NCBI GenBank assembly: GCA_963731585.1
Contig: CAVSWC010000003.1
Location: 558,001 to 622,000, forward strand
DNA: 64,000 bases
Direction of reading: 5' to 3'
DNA from: CANKHA01 sp963731585
GTDB lineage: Bacteria > Pseudomonadota > Alphaproteobacteria > Rhizobiales > Xanthobacteraceae
This document shows, piece by piece, positions 20,260 through 29,049 of the stretch (position 1 is the first letter of the stretch; every line of letters starts with the position of its first letter). The notes beneath the pieces are model-generated. The model was not told the origin of the DNA and did no database searches. It worked only from the letters and a program-made list of their open reading frames with translations. The position numbers were made by a program, and so were the translations under genes.

Positions 20260-21093
20260 ATGTCATCGGAGCAGCAGCTCACCGTTCGATTCTGGGGCGT
20301 CCGCGGTACCCTGCCGACTGCCGGCCCGGAAACCGTCCGCTACGGCGGCAATACGTCATGCGTCGAAGTCGAACTCGGCCGCCGCAGCGTGATCTTCGAT
20401 GCCGGCACCGGTATCAAGAAGCTCGGCGACCGTCTGGCCGGCCATAGAAGCGTAGAGGCCGATCTCCTGTTCAGTCATTGCCACATGGATCACGTCTGCG
20501 GCGTTCCGTTTTTTCTGCCTTTCTATGACGCCCGGCACCGGATCAGGCTCTGGGCGGGCCATCTGCTGCCGAGCGGGAGTTTGAAAGACGCCATCCGCAG
20601 CATCATGAGCCCGCCGCTGTTTCCGATCGAAATCGAGGCCTTCCAGGCAGAGGTGGAGTTTCGCGACTTTCATGCGGGCGAAACGCTGGACCTAGGCAGC
20701 GGCATCAAAGCGCGCACAGGCCTGTTGAATCATCCCGGCGGGGCCGTTGGCTACCGGCTGGAATGGGCCGGCAAATCGATTGCCTACATCACCGATACCG
20801 AGCACCGGCCGGACGAACTCGACAGCACGGTGCTGTCGCTGGCGCAGGACGCCGATCTGATGATTTACGACTGCACCTATACCGACGAGGAATTCCCCGA
20901 CCATACTGGTTGGGGGCATTCCACCTGGCAGCAGGCGGTACGGCTAGCCGAGGCGGGCGGCGTCAACAGGCTGGCGATCTTTCATCACGATCCGGACCAC
21001 GATGACGCTTTCATGCAGAAGGTGGAAGTTGCGGCGTCGAAGGCGCATCCCGGCGCCTTCGTGGCGCGTGAGGGCATGGTGCTGCAGTTGTAA
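20260..21093 (+). CDS. Metallo-beta-lactamase-fold hydrolase adjacent to the cyclase
   Basis: The ATG at 20260 (MSSEQQLTVRFWGVRGTLPT) is preferred to the upstream TTG. Metal-binding motif FSHCHMDHVCG (HxHxDH) is near residue 75, with further His/Asp in NHPGGAVGYRLEW, ITDTEH and the late FHHDPDH. The opening FWGVRGTLPTAGPETVRYGG is typical of PhnP/phosphodiesterase-like members of the superfamily. Short distance to the cyclase gene suggests co-transcription, and a phosphodiesterase acting on the cyclase product is an attractive but unproven role. 277 aa, intact, ended by a strong hairpin. Confidence 0.82.
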   Translation: MSSEQQLTVRFWGVRGTLPTAGPETVRYGGNTSCVEVELGRRSVIFDAGTGIKKLGDRLAGHRSVEADLLFSHCHMDHVCGVPFFLPFYDARHRIRLWAGHLLPSGSLKDAIRSIMSPPLFPIEIEAFQAEVEFRDFHAGETLDLGSGIKARTGLLNHPGGAVGYRLEWAGKSIAYITDTEHRPDELDSTVLSLAQDADLMIYDCTYTDEEFPDHTGWGHSTWQQAVRLAEAGGVNRLAIFHHDPDHDDAFMQKVEVAASKAHPGAFVAREGMVLQL

Positions 21094-21096
21094 AAA

Positions 21097-21123
21097 AAGC
21101 CCCGGTCCGAGGACCGGGGCTTT
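21097..21123. terminator. Bidirectional terminator between convergent genes
   Basis: AAGCCCCGGTCC / GGACCGGGGCTT around a 1-3 base loop, flanked by seven A on the left and TTT on the right. It serves the MBL gene (plus) and the small membrane protein (minus), strongest for the minus strand. Confidence 0.85.
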
Positions 21124-21140
21124 CATGCACGGGCTTGCCG

Positions 21141-21362
21141 TTAACGTGCCGGGTTCGCCGGAGCGCGCGGAGGCGCCGAGCCAGTCGTCGCGGGAGCGCT
21201 CGGGGCATTGATGGTCAGCTTGTCGCCGCCACGATTCCAATCGCCCGCGAAGTAGAAGATCAAGCCGCCGACCAGCAGCACGCCCAGGATCATGCCCAGG
21301 ATGGCGCTCATGCCGCCCGTGCCGCTGCGGTCGGTCGTATGGATAATTTCACGATCAGCCAT
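21141..21362 (-). CDS. Small single-pass membrane protein, 73 aa
   Basis: MADREIIHTTDRSGTGGMSA leads into one membrane helix ILGMILGVLLVGGLIFYFAG, followed by DWNRGGDKLTINAPSAPATT and a Pro/Ala tail. The start is fixed by a strong ribosome-binding site AAAGGAGG 6-7 bases upstream. Proteins of this type (short N-terminus, one helix, low-complexity periplasmic tail) are frequent in rhizobia and lack a known function. A good terminator follows the stop. Confidence 0.75.
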   Translation of the reverse strand: MADREIIHTTDRSGTGGMSAILGMILGVLLVGGLIFYFAGDWNRGGDKLTINAPSAPATTGSAPPRAPANPAR

Positions 21363-21581
21363 AGTTTCCTCCTTTAGCCGATAACTGTCCGGATGGAGAA
21401 CGCCGGCTTTGGAGGGGTGTTCCGCAGAAAAATTGCCCGGGACATGGAACTTTTCCAACTTGGTGAATCGCTTCAGGCCTGCTGCGTTGGGGAGCTTGTA
21501 GCCTTTGCTTTCAGCGGGCAAGATCATCCTTCGAGCACCAGAAAAAGTTCGCCGGTAAGCGGACCAACGGGAGGAGTGGCG

Positions 21582-22598
21582 ATGGGCAGGGCAGCGGCCG
21601 GTATCATTGCGGTCATCGCGATGTTGGCAAGCACCGGGCTTGCCACCGCGCAGACGGCAGACAAGTTCAAGGGCAAGGTCTTCGAAGTGGTGGTCGGATA
21701 CGACACCGGCGGCGGCTACGACATTTACGCCCGCGCGCTCGCGCGCCATATCGGCAAGCATCTGCCTGGCAATCCCACGGTCATTGTCAAGAATATGCCC
21801 GGGGCGCAGACCCGCACGGCCGCCAATTATCTTTACAACATCGCGCCGAAGGACGGCACCGTCATCGGCACGATCGCGCGCGGGCTGCCCACGGAAGAAC
21901 TTTTGGGGTCCGGCGGCATCCGATTCGAGAGCGCCAAGTTCAACTGGGTCGGCAGCATGAACAACGAGGTCAGTGTCGGCGTGGCCTGGCACACCTCTCC
22001 GATCAAGACATTCGAAGACACCAGGCAGCGCGAGATGATCGTCGGCGCCATCGCGGACAGCCTGTTGTTCGCGCAAGTGATGAACGCCGTGCTCGGCACC
22101 AAATTCAAGATGATCACAGGCTACAAGAGCGGCGCGGAAATCGGGCTGGCGATGGAGCGCGGCGAGCTCGAGGGCCGCATGGGCTGGTCCTGGTCGAGCG
22201 TGGTCAGCATGAATCCGGAATGGATACGCGAGGGCAAGATCCGCAACCTGGTGCAGTTCTCTACCTCCAAGCACGCGGATCTGCCCAACGTCCCGCTGGT
22301 CACCGAATTGGCGGGCAACGATGCGGACCGCGCCTTGCTGGAGCTGGTGTTCTCGCGCCAGGTGATCGGTCGGCCGTTCATCGCCCCGCCTGGATTGGAC
22401 GCGGAAACGGTCCAGATCCTACGCAAGGCCTTCGACGACACGATGCGCGATCCGGCCTTCCTCGCGGAAATGCAGAAGGCCAATCTGGAGGTCAACCCGA
22501 TTCCGGGCAACGAAGTGCAGAAGCTGATCGAGCGGCTGTTCAAGACGCCGCCCGCCGTGCTGGAGCGTGCGAAGCAGATTATCCCGGTGGAGAAATGA
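21582..22598 (+). CDS. Bug/TctC-family periplasmic solute-binding protein
   Basis: Binding component of the tripartite tricarboxylate transporter family. GGGAGGAG precedes the ATG at 21582, which starts a signal peptide MGRAAAGIIAVIAMLASTGL. The mature protein shows the family landmarks VVGYDTGGGYDIYARALARH, GNPTVIVKNMPGAQTRTAAN and LYNIAPKDGTVIGTIARG; 338 aa. No TctA or TctB membrane genes are adjacent, so it is an orphan receptor, as is common for this family in Burkholderiales and rhizobia. The ligand is unknown. Confidence 0.85.
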   Translation: MGRAAAGIIAVIAMLASTGLATAQTADKFKGKVFEVVVGYDTGGGYDIYARALARHIGKHLPGNPTVIVKNMPGAQTRTAANYLYNIAPKDGTVIGTIARGLPTEELLGSGGIRFESAKFNWVGSMNNEVSVGVAWHTSPIKTFEDTRQREMIVGAIADSLLFAQVMNAVLGTKFKMITGYKSGAEIGLAMERGELEGRMGWSWSSVVSMNPEWIREGKIRNLVQFSTSKHADLPNVPLVTELAGNDADRALLELVFSRQVIGRPFIAPPGLDAETVQILRKAFDDTMRDPAFLAEMQKANLEVNPIPGNEVQKLIERLFKTPPAVLERAKQIIPVEK

Positions 22599-22605
22599 GC
22601 TAAAA

Positions 22606-22632
22606 GGACGCCTGCGCAAGGCAGCGTCTTTC
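22606..22632 (+). terminator. Weak hairpin terminator after the binding-protein gene
   Basis: GACGCCTGC and GCAGCGTC pair with one bulge around CGCAAG, followed by TTTCC. Only five bases separate it from the next start codon, so it may also shape translation of the nucleotidyltransferase. Confidence 0.4.
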
Positions 22633-22636
22633 CGTC

Positions 22637-23455
22637 ATGAATTTGCGATCGATCCCCGCCGAGCTTTCTGAACACAGAGTTTCTGAGATCGACCGGATTC
22701 TGGATGGCTTGGAACGGGAGCACCGTGTCACAATCCCGCTTGCTGTCGAGAGCGGGAGCCGTGCCTGGGGCTTTGCTTCACCCGACAGCGATTACGACTG
22801 CCGTTTTGTTTATATAGGAAAGCCAGAGCGCTATCTGTCACCGTGGTCGGCACGAGACGTTATCGAGGTCCCCCTCGAGGGTGACTTCGACCTGAACGGG
22901 TGGGATCTTGGCAAGGCTCTTAAGCTCATGTTGAAGGGCAATGCCGTTATCCTCGAATGGCTCCAATCTCCGATCGTCTACAAAGGGGATACGCGGTTCC
23001 GCGATGAGTTCTTGGCTCTCGCGCTACGCTCGTCCGACCGCGTACTCATCGCGAGACATTACCTGCATCTTGGCGAGCGCCAGCGACGGACCTATTTTGT
23101 GGACTCCAAATTGGTTCCGCTCAAAAAGCTTTTCTATGCTCTACGACCAGCCGCGGCTTTGCGCTGGCTCCGCTTTCGTCCCGACGCGTCCCTTGTGCCA
23201 ATGCATTTCCCTACCTTGATGAACGAGTGCGACGCTCCCGCCGCGGTAAAAGCGATCGTCGCCGATCTCATGTCCAAAAAGGCACAGACCCGGGAGCTTG
23301 GGGCGGCGCCCCTTCCGCTTGAAATAGCCCGTTTCATTGCTGATGAGTTTGATCAGGCACGGGTGGCCTATCAGAACGCGAGGGCCAGGGTCGACCCGGA
23401 AGCCCGCGAGGAAGCCGCACGGTTCTTCCGGGAAACCGTGGAACGCTTCTGCTAG
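22637..23455 (+). CDS. Nucleotidyltransferase of the pol-beta superfamily (RlaP/YcgL-like)
   Basis: The 272-aa protein has the helix-strand signature ESGSRAWGFASPDSDYDCRF (about residues 38-57): G-S followed by D-x-D, the metal-binding pattern of the pol-beta nucleotidyltransferase fold. Later regions YIGKPERYL, NGWDLGKALKLMLKGNAVI and VDSKLVPLKKLFYALRPAAAL match the COG3541-type family, some members of which are linked to RNA repair. No ligase or phosphatase partner is adjacent, so the function is open. Start ATG 22637 follows a hairpin; ribosome-binding site is weak. Confidence 0.8.
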   Translation: MNLRSIPAELSEHRVSEIDRILDGLEREHRVTIPLAVESGSRAWGFASPDSDYDCRFVYIGKPERYLSPWSARDVIEVPLEGDFDLNGWDLGKALKLMLKGNAVILEWLQSPIVYKGDTRFRDEFLALALRSSDRVLIARHYLHLGERQRRTYFVDSKLVPLKKLFYALRPAAALRWLRFRPDASLVPMHFPTLMNECDAPAAVKAIVADLMSKKAQTRELGAAPLPLEIARFIADEFDQARVAYQNARARVDPEAREEAARFFRETVERFC

Positions 23456-23594
23456 CTTTGTCGGCGGCTCTTGCTGCCACGGCGTGCGGCGCAACGCTGT
23501 CCCTTGTCGCCGACCCAGTTGCCCGCGAGGGGACACGGTGTGATAGCGTGACGCTGGCCCATGCTTACCGAGAACAAATCGAAGGAGGGAGCCG

Positions 23595-24653
23595 ATGAAA
23601 TCACGTCTCACGTCCGTGATGGTTGCAGCCGTTGCCGCCATGATCGTTAGTCATTCCGCGCAGGCCGGAGGCCTGAAACAAGTCGGGGAAATAGCCATCC
23701 CCGGCGATCCGATCACCGATATCGGGATCATGGCGATCGATCAGGCCACGGGCCTTGGCTATCTCGCCGACAAGAGCAACAAGTCCGTCGACATCTTCGA
23801 TACCAAGACCGGAAAATTTGTCTCGCGCGTCGCCGGCTTCATGGGCCGGACCAAGGATGGCGACGTGGCCGGCCCCAACGGCGTTGTGGTTGTGAAGGGC
23901 GAAGTCTGGGCGAGCGACGGCGACAGCACCATCAAGGTGATCGACACGAAGACCGGAGCGGTGACGGCGACCATTTCCACCGGCGGCAAGAAGCGCGGCA
24001 ACGGAATGGCCTATGCCGAGGATATCGGCGTCGTCATCGTCGCCAATTCGAACGATGACCCGCCCTATATGAGCCTGATCTCGACCGCGGACCGCAAAAT
24101 CTTGGCCAAGGTTCCGATTCCGGAATCCGCCGAAAATCTCGAGCGCTCGGTCTATCATCAGCCAAGCGGCATGTTTTACACGGCCATCCCCGTCTCGAAG
24201 GCGGACCCGACCAAGGGGCTGATGGCGCAGATCGATCCCAAAAGCGGCAAGCTGGTGAAGCTGCACGAGCTGCCCTGCCATCCGCACAGTCTTTCGCTCG
24301 CGTCGGACGCCACCATCTTTCTCGGTTGCAGCACCGCGCACGGCCCCTCATCCAAGCCGGGTGGCGACATGGCGATCTTCGATATCGCCGCCGGCAAGGT
24401 GGAAAACATCCTGGCGGGCTACGGCGGCAATGGCGGCTCGACGGTGAATCCGAAACTCGGGCAGTATTATCACTCCACCTCGGGCGGTGTGCTGATGGTG
24501 GTCGACACCAAGACCAAAAAGGGCTTGCAGCAGATCCCGACCTCACGGGGCGCGCGGTCGGTGGCGGTCGGCCCCGACAATCGGGTCTACGTCGCCGTCA
24601 ACGCGAAGGACCAGCCCTGCGTCGGATGCATCACGGTCTATGCGCCGGAGTGA
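23595..24653 (+). CDS. Secreted YncE-like beta-propeller protein
   Basis: GAAGGAGGGAGCCG precedes the start. A signal peptide (MKSRLTSVMVAAVAAMIVSH, cleavage near SAQAGG) is followed by repeated blades with motifs such as GLGYLADKSNKSVDIFDTKT, IKVIDTKTGAVTATIST and LMVVDTKTKKGLQQIP. 352 aa fits a seven-bladed propeller. Such periplasmic proteins usually bind partners or ligands rather than catalyse. Two Cys near the C-terminus (QPCVGC) could form a disulfide or bind metal. It is monocistronic as far as can be seen. Confidence 0.8.
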   Translation: MKSRLTSVMVAAVAAMIVSHSAQAGGLKQVGEIAIPGDPITDIGIMAIDQATGLGYLADKSNKSVDIFDTKTGKFVSRVAGFMGRTKDGDVAGPNGVVVVKGEVWASDGDSTIKVIDTKTGAVTATISTGGKKRGNGMAYAEDIGVVIVANSNDDPPYMSLISTADRKILAKVPIPESAENLERSVYHQPSGMFYTAIPVSKADPTKGLMAQIDPKSGKLVKLHELPCHPHSLSLASDATIFLGCSTAHGPSSKPGGDMAIFDIAAGKVENILAGYGGNGGSTVNPKLGQYYHSTSGGVLMVVDTKTKKGLQQIPTSRGARSVAVGPDNRVYVAVNAKDQPCVGCITVYAPE

Positions 24654-24811
24654 GGCTGGCGCTTGGAGCTGGACTGCTGATGACGGGAACTTCGCTGGAA
24701 ACCTGCGCACCCGGCCAGTGGTACCGCGCCGGCTCGCCAAGTGGACCCACGACCAGACCCACGCCGCAGGAGGGAGCGAGGGGATGAAAGCCGCTTAATG
24801 CCTTTGAGGGA

Positions 24812-25765
24812 TCAGATCCTGGTCCGTCGTCCCGCCTTCCCCGCCAGAAGCGGCCGCATGGCCGCCACATGCGCCGCCAGGAAATCGACGAAGGTGCGAA
24901 TCCTGCGGACGTGCCGCACGTCTTCGCGCGTCACCAACCAAAGATCGGATTGCACGCCGGAGATCGGGCCGATGCAGCGCACCAGATCGGCGTCGGAATC
25001 GACCAGAAAGCAGGGCAGAACGGTGACTCCCAGCCCGGCCTTCACGGCCGAAATCAGATTCGTGAGCGAGGTGGAGCGCGCCACCACCTCCGCCTCGGGC
25101 GCCGCCTCCCGCAGCCAGGTCCAGCCCGGCAGGGCCGCGATCGGCCCTTCAGCGCCGATCACGGCGTGTCGGGACAGGGCGTCGACCGAACTCGGGCAAC
25201 CGCGTCGCTCGGCGTAGTCGCGGCTGCAATAGGCCGCCCAGGCCATTGGCGTGAGCCGTCGGACCACGAGGCCGCTTTCTGTCGGGCGCGACCCGGTCCG
25301 CAGCGCCACGTCCGCTGCCCCTCGGGTCAGGTCCAGCCGTCTCTCGTCCACCACCAGATCCACCCGCACCTCGGGATGCAGGCTACGAAAGGCGCTGAGC
25401 GCCGGGGCCATGACGGTGTTGGCGAGTCCCTCGTTCGTGGTCACGCGGATAACGCCGGAGATGCGCCGCTCCATCGCTCCGGCCTGCTCGGCGAAAGCGT
25501 TCGCCTCGACCTCGACGCGCTCGGCAGTCGCGCGGAGCTCCACCCCCGCTTCGGTCAGAGCGTAGCCGCTCTGTCGCTTGTCGAAGAGCTTCATCCCGAC
25601 CGCCCGTTCCAGCACGCCAATCCGCCGGGCGATGGTGGTCTGGTTGATCTTCAGCGCGCGCGCCGCCGCAAGGGTGCTGCCGGTGCGGGCAACGGCAAGA
25701 AAATAGCGAAGGTCGTTCCAGTCGTACACCCAACCATTCTGCAATCGCGCCGAACCATTGCGCAA
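24812..25765 (-). CDS. LysR-family transcriptional regulator
   Basis: N-terminal winged helix-turn-helix NDLRYFLAVARTGSTLAAAR ... INQTTIARRIGVLERAVGMK, then a periplasmic-binding-protein-like effector domain with ISGVIRVTTNEGLANTVMAP and LGVTVLPCFLVDSDADLV. It lies divergent to the GNAT gene with 179 bp between starts, the classical LysR arrangement, so the GNAT and perhaps the next two small genes are plausible targets. Start at 25765 adds a 12-residue leader before VYDWNDLRYF; a GTG nearer the domain is possible. Confidence 0.88.
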   Translation of the reverse strand: MRNGSARLQNGWVYDWNDLRYFLAVARTGSTLAAARALKINQTTIARRIGVLERAVGMKLFDKRQSGYALTEAGVELRATAERVEVEANAFAEQAGAMERRISGVIRVTTNEGLANTVMAPALSAFRSLHPEVRVDLVVDERRLDLTRGAADVALRTGSRPTESGLVVRRLTPMAWAAYCSRDYAERRGCPSSVDALSRHAVIGAEGPIAALPGWTWLREAAPEAEVVARSTSLTNLISAVKAGLGVTVLPCFLVDSDADLVRCIGPISGVQSDLWLVTREDVRHVRRIRTFVDFLAAHVAAMRPLLAGKAGRRTRI

Positions 25766-25944
25766 TAATGCTGATTGGCGACATGGGCCGCAGCGCCTAC
25801 TTTCGACGACATCGCCGAGGACAGCCCGCCACCTTCACATCGGCCTGGCCGACAGCGTGATCCACCTCCTGACGACCCGTCCCGCTCACCACGGGCGCGC
25901 GTGAGCGCCAGGGCTCGCCTGCGCCATACACGAAGGAGTACGAC

Positions 25945-27009
25945 ATGTCTTTCAAACCTTCACTTATCGCTACGGAAGCCGCGCCGACATCGGTCGCAGC
26001 CGCTCATGGTCCGGTCGCTGAGATGGCCTTGCCGTCAATCGGCGAGGTTCAACCGAGCACGCCCGGCCAGCCGAGCATCGATGGGTCTCGTGCGAATGGC
26101 GCTATCCGCCACAAACCAGCGTTCAAGAGCGAAGGTGGGCAAATCACAGCGCTACGCATTCGCGTCGCAACGCCAGCCGATGCCGAGGCGTGCGGACGCA
26201 TCATCTACGAAGCCTTTCAGGGCATCGCAGAACGCCATGGCTTCTCGCCGGATTTCCCGGACGTCGAAACCGCGACGCAACTGGCGCAGTCTTTCATCGC
26301 CCATCCTTCGATCTTCGGCGTCGTCGCCGAAGAGGATGGGCGCGTGGTCGGCTCGAACTTTCTCGCGGAGGGAGATGCGATCCGCGGCGTCGGTCCGATT
26401 ACCGTTGACCCGCGTCGGCAGGGCGGCGGCGTCGGGCGGCGCCTGATGGCAGCCGTGCTCGAACGCGGGACCGGTGCGGCCGGCATCCGCCTGCTGCAGG
26501 ACGCCTTCAACATGCGCTCCGTGTCGCTTTATGCCTCGCTCGGGTTCGAGGTACGCGAGCCGGTGCTGGTGATGACCGGTCGGCCGATGAGCAAACCCGG
26601 ATCACGAACTACCGTTCGCCGCCTGACCGAGCAGGACCTGGGCGCCTGCAACGCGCTCTGCGCTCGGATCCACGGCTTCTCTCGCGCAAGCGAACTGGCG
26701 GATGCCATGCGGCTTCTCGCGCCAGTGGTGAGCGAGCGTGACGGCCGCGTGACCGGGTATCTGACGGCTCCGACGTTCTGGGTCGCGAACCATGGCGTCG
26801 CCGAGACGGAGGACGACATGAAGGCTCTGATCCTGGGCGCGGGGGCAGCCAATGCGGAACCCTTGTCGTTCCTGCTGCCGATACGGCAGGCGAGCCTCTT
26901 CCGGTGGTGTCTGAGCGAGGGCCTGAAGGCGGCAAAGCCCATGACGCTTATGACCATTGGCGAATACCGCACACCGGAAGGGAGCTACATCCCTTCCGTC
27001 TTCTACTGA
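25945..27009 (+). CDS. GNAT-family N-acetyltransferase with two GNAT-like halves
   Basis: The start follows GAAGGAGTACGAC. After a 65-residue low-complexity leader, the first acetyltransferase domain shows LRIRVATPADAEACGRIIYE and the acetyl-CoA loop VDPRRQGGGVGRRLMAAVLE (about residues 152-171). A second, more diverged half begins TTVRRLTEQDLGACNALCAR at about 218. The family transfers acetyl groups to amines; the substrate is unknown. It is divergent from a LysR regulator. Confidence 0.82.
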   Translation: MSFKPSLIATEAAPTSVAAAHGPVAEMALPSIGEVQPSTPGQPSIDGSRANGAIRHKPAFKSEGGQITALRIRVATPADAEACGRIIYEAFQGIAERHGFSPDFPDVETATQLAQSFIAHPSIFGVVAEEDGRVVGSNFLAEGDAIRGVGPITVDPRRQGGGVGRRLMAAVLERGTGAAGIRLLQDAFNMRSVSLYASLGFEVREPVLVMTGRPMSKPGSRTTVRRLTEQDLGACNALCARIHGFSRASELADAMRLLAPVVSERDGRVTGYLTAPTFWVANHGVAETEDDMKALILGAGAANAEPLSFLLPIRQASLFRWCLSEGLKAAKPMTLMTIGEYRTPEGSYIPSVFY

Positions 27010-27097
27010 CACCAAAGTCACCTAACGCGCGCAATCGGCAGAAGCGTAAGTCGAACGCATATAGGTGAGGCGGCAGCGGCGAAACCTGGAGGCGGCG

Positions 27098-27403
27098 ATG
27101 AGCGCTTTCTTTCTCTTCCACAACAAGCAAGTGAGAGATCCGGCCGAGCTGGCCGATTACAAGGCAGCTGTGGCGCCCATAGTGGCCGCCTACGGGGGCA
27201 GGTATCGCGTCCTCGGCGGCGAGCCAGCGGTGGTCGAAGGCGACTGGCGCCCGAATTTCCTTGTGATGATCGAGTTTCCCAGCCTGGAGCGGGCGACCGC
27301 CTGGTACGGCTCGGACGATTACAAGGAGCTCAAGGCGATGCGCCTGTCCGCCGTCGATTCCGACGGGGTCCTGATGACCGGGATCGAGGAGGCATCGAAC
27401 TGA
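27098..27403 (+). CDS. DUF1330-family protein
   Basis: MSAFFLFHNKQVRDPAELAD starts a 101-aa dimeric alpha/beta-barrel-like protein. GGRYRVLGGEPAVVEGDW, VMIEFPSLERATAWYGSDDY and YKELKAMRLSAVDSDGVL are the family landmarks. GGAGGCGGCG precedes the start at 27098; an in-frame ATG 33 bases upstream is less likely. Members of this family have no established reaction. It lies between the GNAT and tautomerase genes in the same direction. Confidence 0.85.
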   Translation: MSAFFLFHNKQVRDPAELADYKAAVAPIVAAYGGRYRVLGGEPAVVEGDWRPNFLVMIEFPSLERATAWYGSDDYKELKAMRLSAVDSDGVLMTGIEEASN

Positions 27404-27520
27404 TCGGCGGGATATCGACGAAACCGCACGCCTCTGCGGGCGTCGAGCCGCGATTATCGTGGGCACGATGCTGCGCCGACCAGGCATAATCCTCGTATCG
27501 ACAAGCGAATGGAGGTTCGC

Positions 27521-27928
27521 ATGCCCTTTGTGCACATCCGACTTGCTAGCGCTCGCTCGATTTCTCCTGAGCAGGTTCGACATCTGCAGATCGAAACAAC
27601 ACGGCTCATGGCCTCGGTAATGCGCAAGAACGCCGAATTGACATCGGTCCTGGTGGAGGCCGTGCCGTTGGACGGATGGTTCATTGGCGGCCAGCCGGCA
27701 CCTATCGCCGCGCACCTGGACGTGAAGGTGACGCAAGGGACCAACTCTTCGGAGGAAAAGGCGAGCTTTATCGCGGAGGCAACCGCGCTGCTGCGCGAGG
27801 TGATGAGCGACGCGCTTCCCATCGCGACCTACGTCGTTGTCGACGAAATTCCCGCGGATGCCTGGGGTTACGACGGGCTCTCGCAGGAAGAGCGGCGCCG
27901 GGCCGCATCGGCTCAGCGCGCAGTCTAA
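27521..27928 (+). CDS. Tautomerase (4-oxalocrotonate tautomerase superfamily)
   Basis: Start ATG 27521 preceded by GGAGG gives MPFVHIRLASARSISPEQVR, so after Met removal the N-terminal Pro is in the catalytic position of this family. Arg and hydrophobic residues follow the usual beta-alpha-beta pattern, and 135 aa makes it a medium-length member. The family isomerises enols or keto acids; substrate unknown. It is the third gene in line after the GNAT and may belong to the same regulon. Confidence 0.82.
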   Translation: MPFVHIRLASARSISPEQVRHLQIETTRLMASVMRKNAELTSVLVEAVPLDGWFIGGQPAPIAAHLDVKVTQGTNSSEEKASFIAEATALLREVMSDALPIATYVVVDEIPADAWGYDGLSQEERRRAASAQRAV

Positions 27929-28239
27929 TACGAACCACCTCACGGGACATCCTCATGTCTTTCGCCCGCATGATCGAGTGCACGGGAAGTCCGCCGAATA
28001 AGACGCCACCCACGCTTAGCGCGCCGTTGTGTCTTCACTGACAGGCAAACCGTTTCCCGTCGCCTTGCGAACCAGCTAAACTAGAATTTCCCCGGTTAAG
28101 CCGACGATGGGGATCGGGCAAACCTCATGCGCTCCCGGAGGAACATTGCTTCGGGTCAAGAGCAGGGCGTTCGTGGGGCGCTACCGTCCCGCCTGGCTTT
28201 GCGTTAGCTTGCAATCCAAGGCCACCTCGGGAGTTCTGC
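27929..28239. other. Intergenic stretch with no recognisable gene
   Basis: 311 bp between the tautomerase and the Tat-exported oxidoreductase. Only very short frames occur. The last 60 bp before 28240 probably hold the promoter of the oxidoreductase gene. No hairpin or RNA gene was seen. Confidence 0.4.
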
Positions 28240-29022
28240 ATGAGAACGCGTCAGCATCTCGACCGCCGCCAGTTCCTCGCCGCGCTCGCGGCGACAAGCG
28301 CCCTCGGTCTGCCCGCGACTGCGATGGCACAGACCGCGCCCATCCCGGCGCGGCCGTTCGTGCAGGTGCCGATCCCGCATCCGATTCCGCGCACCAGCCA
28401 GCCGATGAAGATCGGGGTGATCGGCTCGGGCAACGTCGGCGGGAAGTTGGGCGAGGTGTGGTGGAAGGCCGGACACCAGCTGATGTTCTCGGACCGCGAC
28501 CCAGCCCAGGCCGCGGCACAGGCCGAGCGCATGGCGGGAGCGCAGACCGGCACGCCCGAGCAGGTCATCGCCTGGGCCGACGTGGTGTTCATCGGGGTGC
28601 CGTTTGGCGCCTGGCCGGACGTGGCGCGGCAATACGGTCAGGCCCTGCGCGGCAAGGTGGTGTTCGAGCCCACAAATCCCAGCGCCAGCCGCGACGGAGC
28701 CATGGCTGCCGCGGCGCTGGCCAAGGGCAGCGGCAACGCCATCGTCGAAATGTTGCCCGGGGTGCGGATCGTGCGCGGCTTCAACACCTTCAGCCACACC
28801 GCCATGGCGAGCGAGGCGAACCGCCCGGGCGAGAAGGTGGGCGTCCCGATGGTGGCCACCGATCCGGAAGCGATGGCGATCGGGGTGAGACTGGTGCGCG
28901 ACGCCGGCTTCGAGCCGGTGGAAGTGCCGGGCGGCATGGCGGCCGCGAACCGCTTCGAACTCGGCAGCCCCGCGGCCGGGGTGAAGACCGCGGCCGAACT
29001 CCGGCAGATTTTGAAGCTGTAA
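28240..29022 (+). CDS. Tat-exported NADP/F420-type oxidoreductase
   Basis: The N-terminus is a twin-arginine signal (LDRRQFLAALAATSALGLPA, cleavage near MAQT). The mature part is an F420-dependent NADP oxidoreductase-like Rossmann fold: MKIGVIGSGNVGGKLGEVWW (dinucleotide-binding GxGxxG), then ADVVFIGVPFGAWPDVARQY, RIVRGFNTFSHTAMA and GFEPVEVPGGMAAANRFELG. A Tat signal suggests export folded, possibly with cofactor bound. Whether NADPH or F420 is the partner cannot be read here, and rhizobia are not generally F420 users, so an NADP-linked reductase of other substrate is likely. 260 aa, intact. Confidence 0.8.
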   Translation: MRTRQHLDRRQFLAALAATSALGLPATAMAQTAPIPARPFVQVPIPHPIPRTSQPMKIGVIGSGNVGGKLGEVWWKAGHQLMFSDRDPAQAAAQAERMAGAQTGTPEQVIAWADVVFIGVPFGAWPDVARQYGQALRGKVVFEPTNPSASRDGAMAAAALAKGSGNAIVEMLPGVRIVRGFNTFSHTAMASEANRPGEKVGVPMVATDPEAMAIGVRLVRDAGFEPVEVPGGMAAANRFELGSPAAGVKTAAELRQILKL

Positions 29023-29049
29023 CGTGCCGAGCGCGATCACGCTGCGGGG

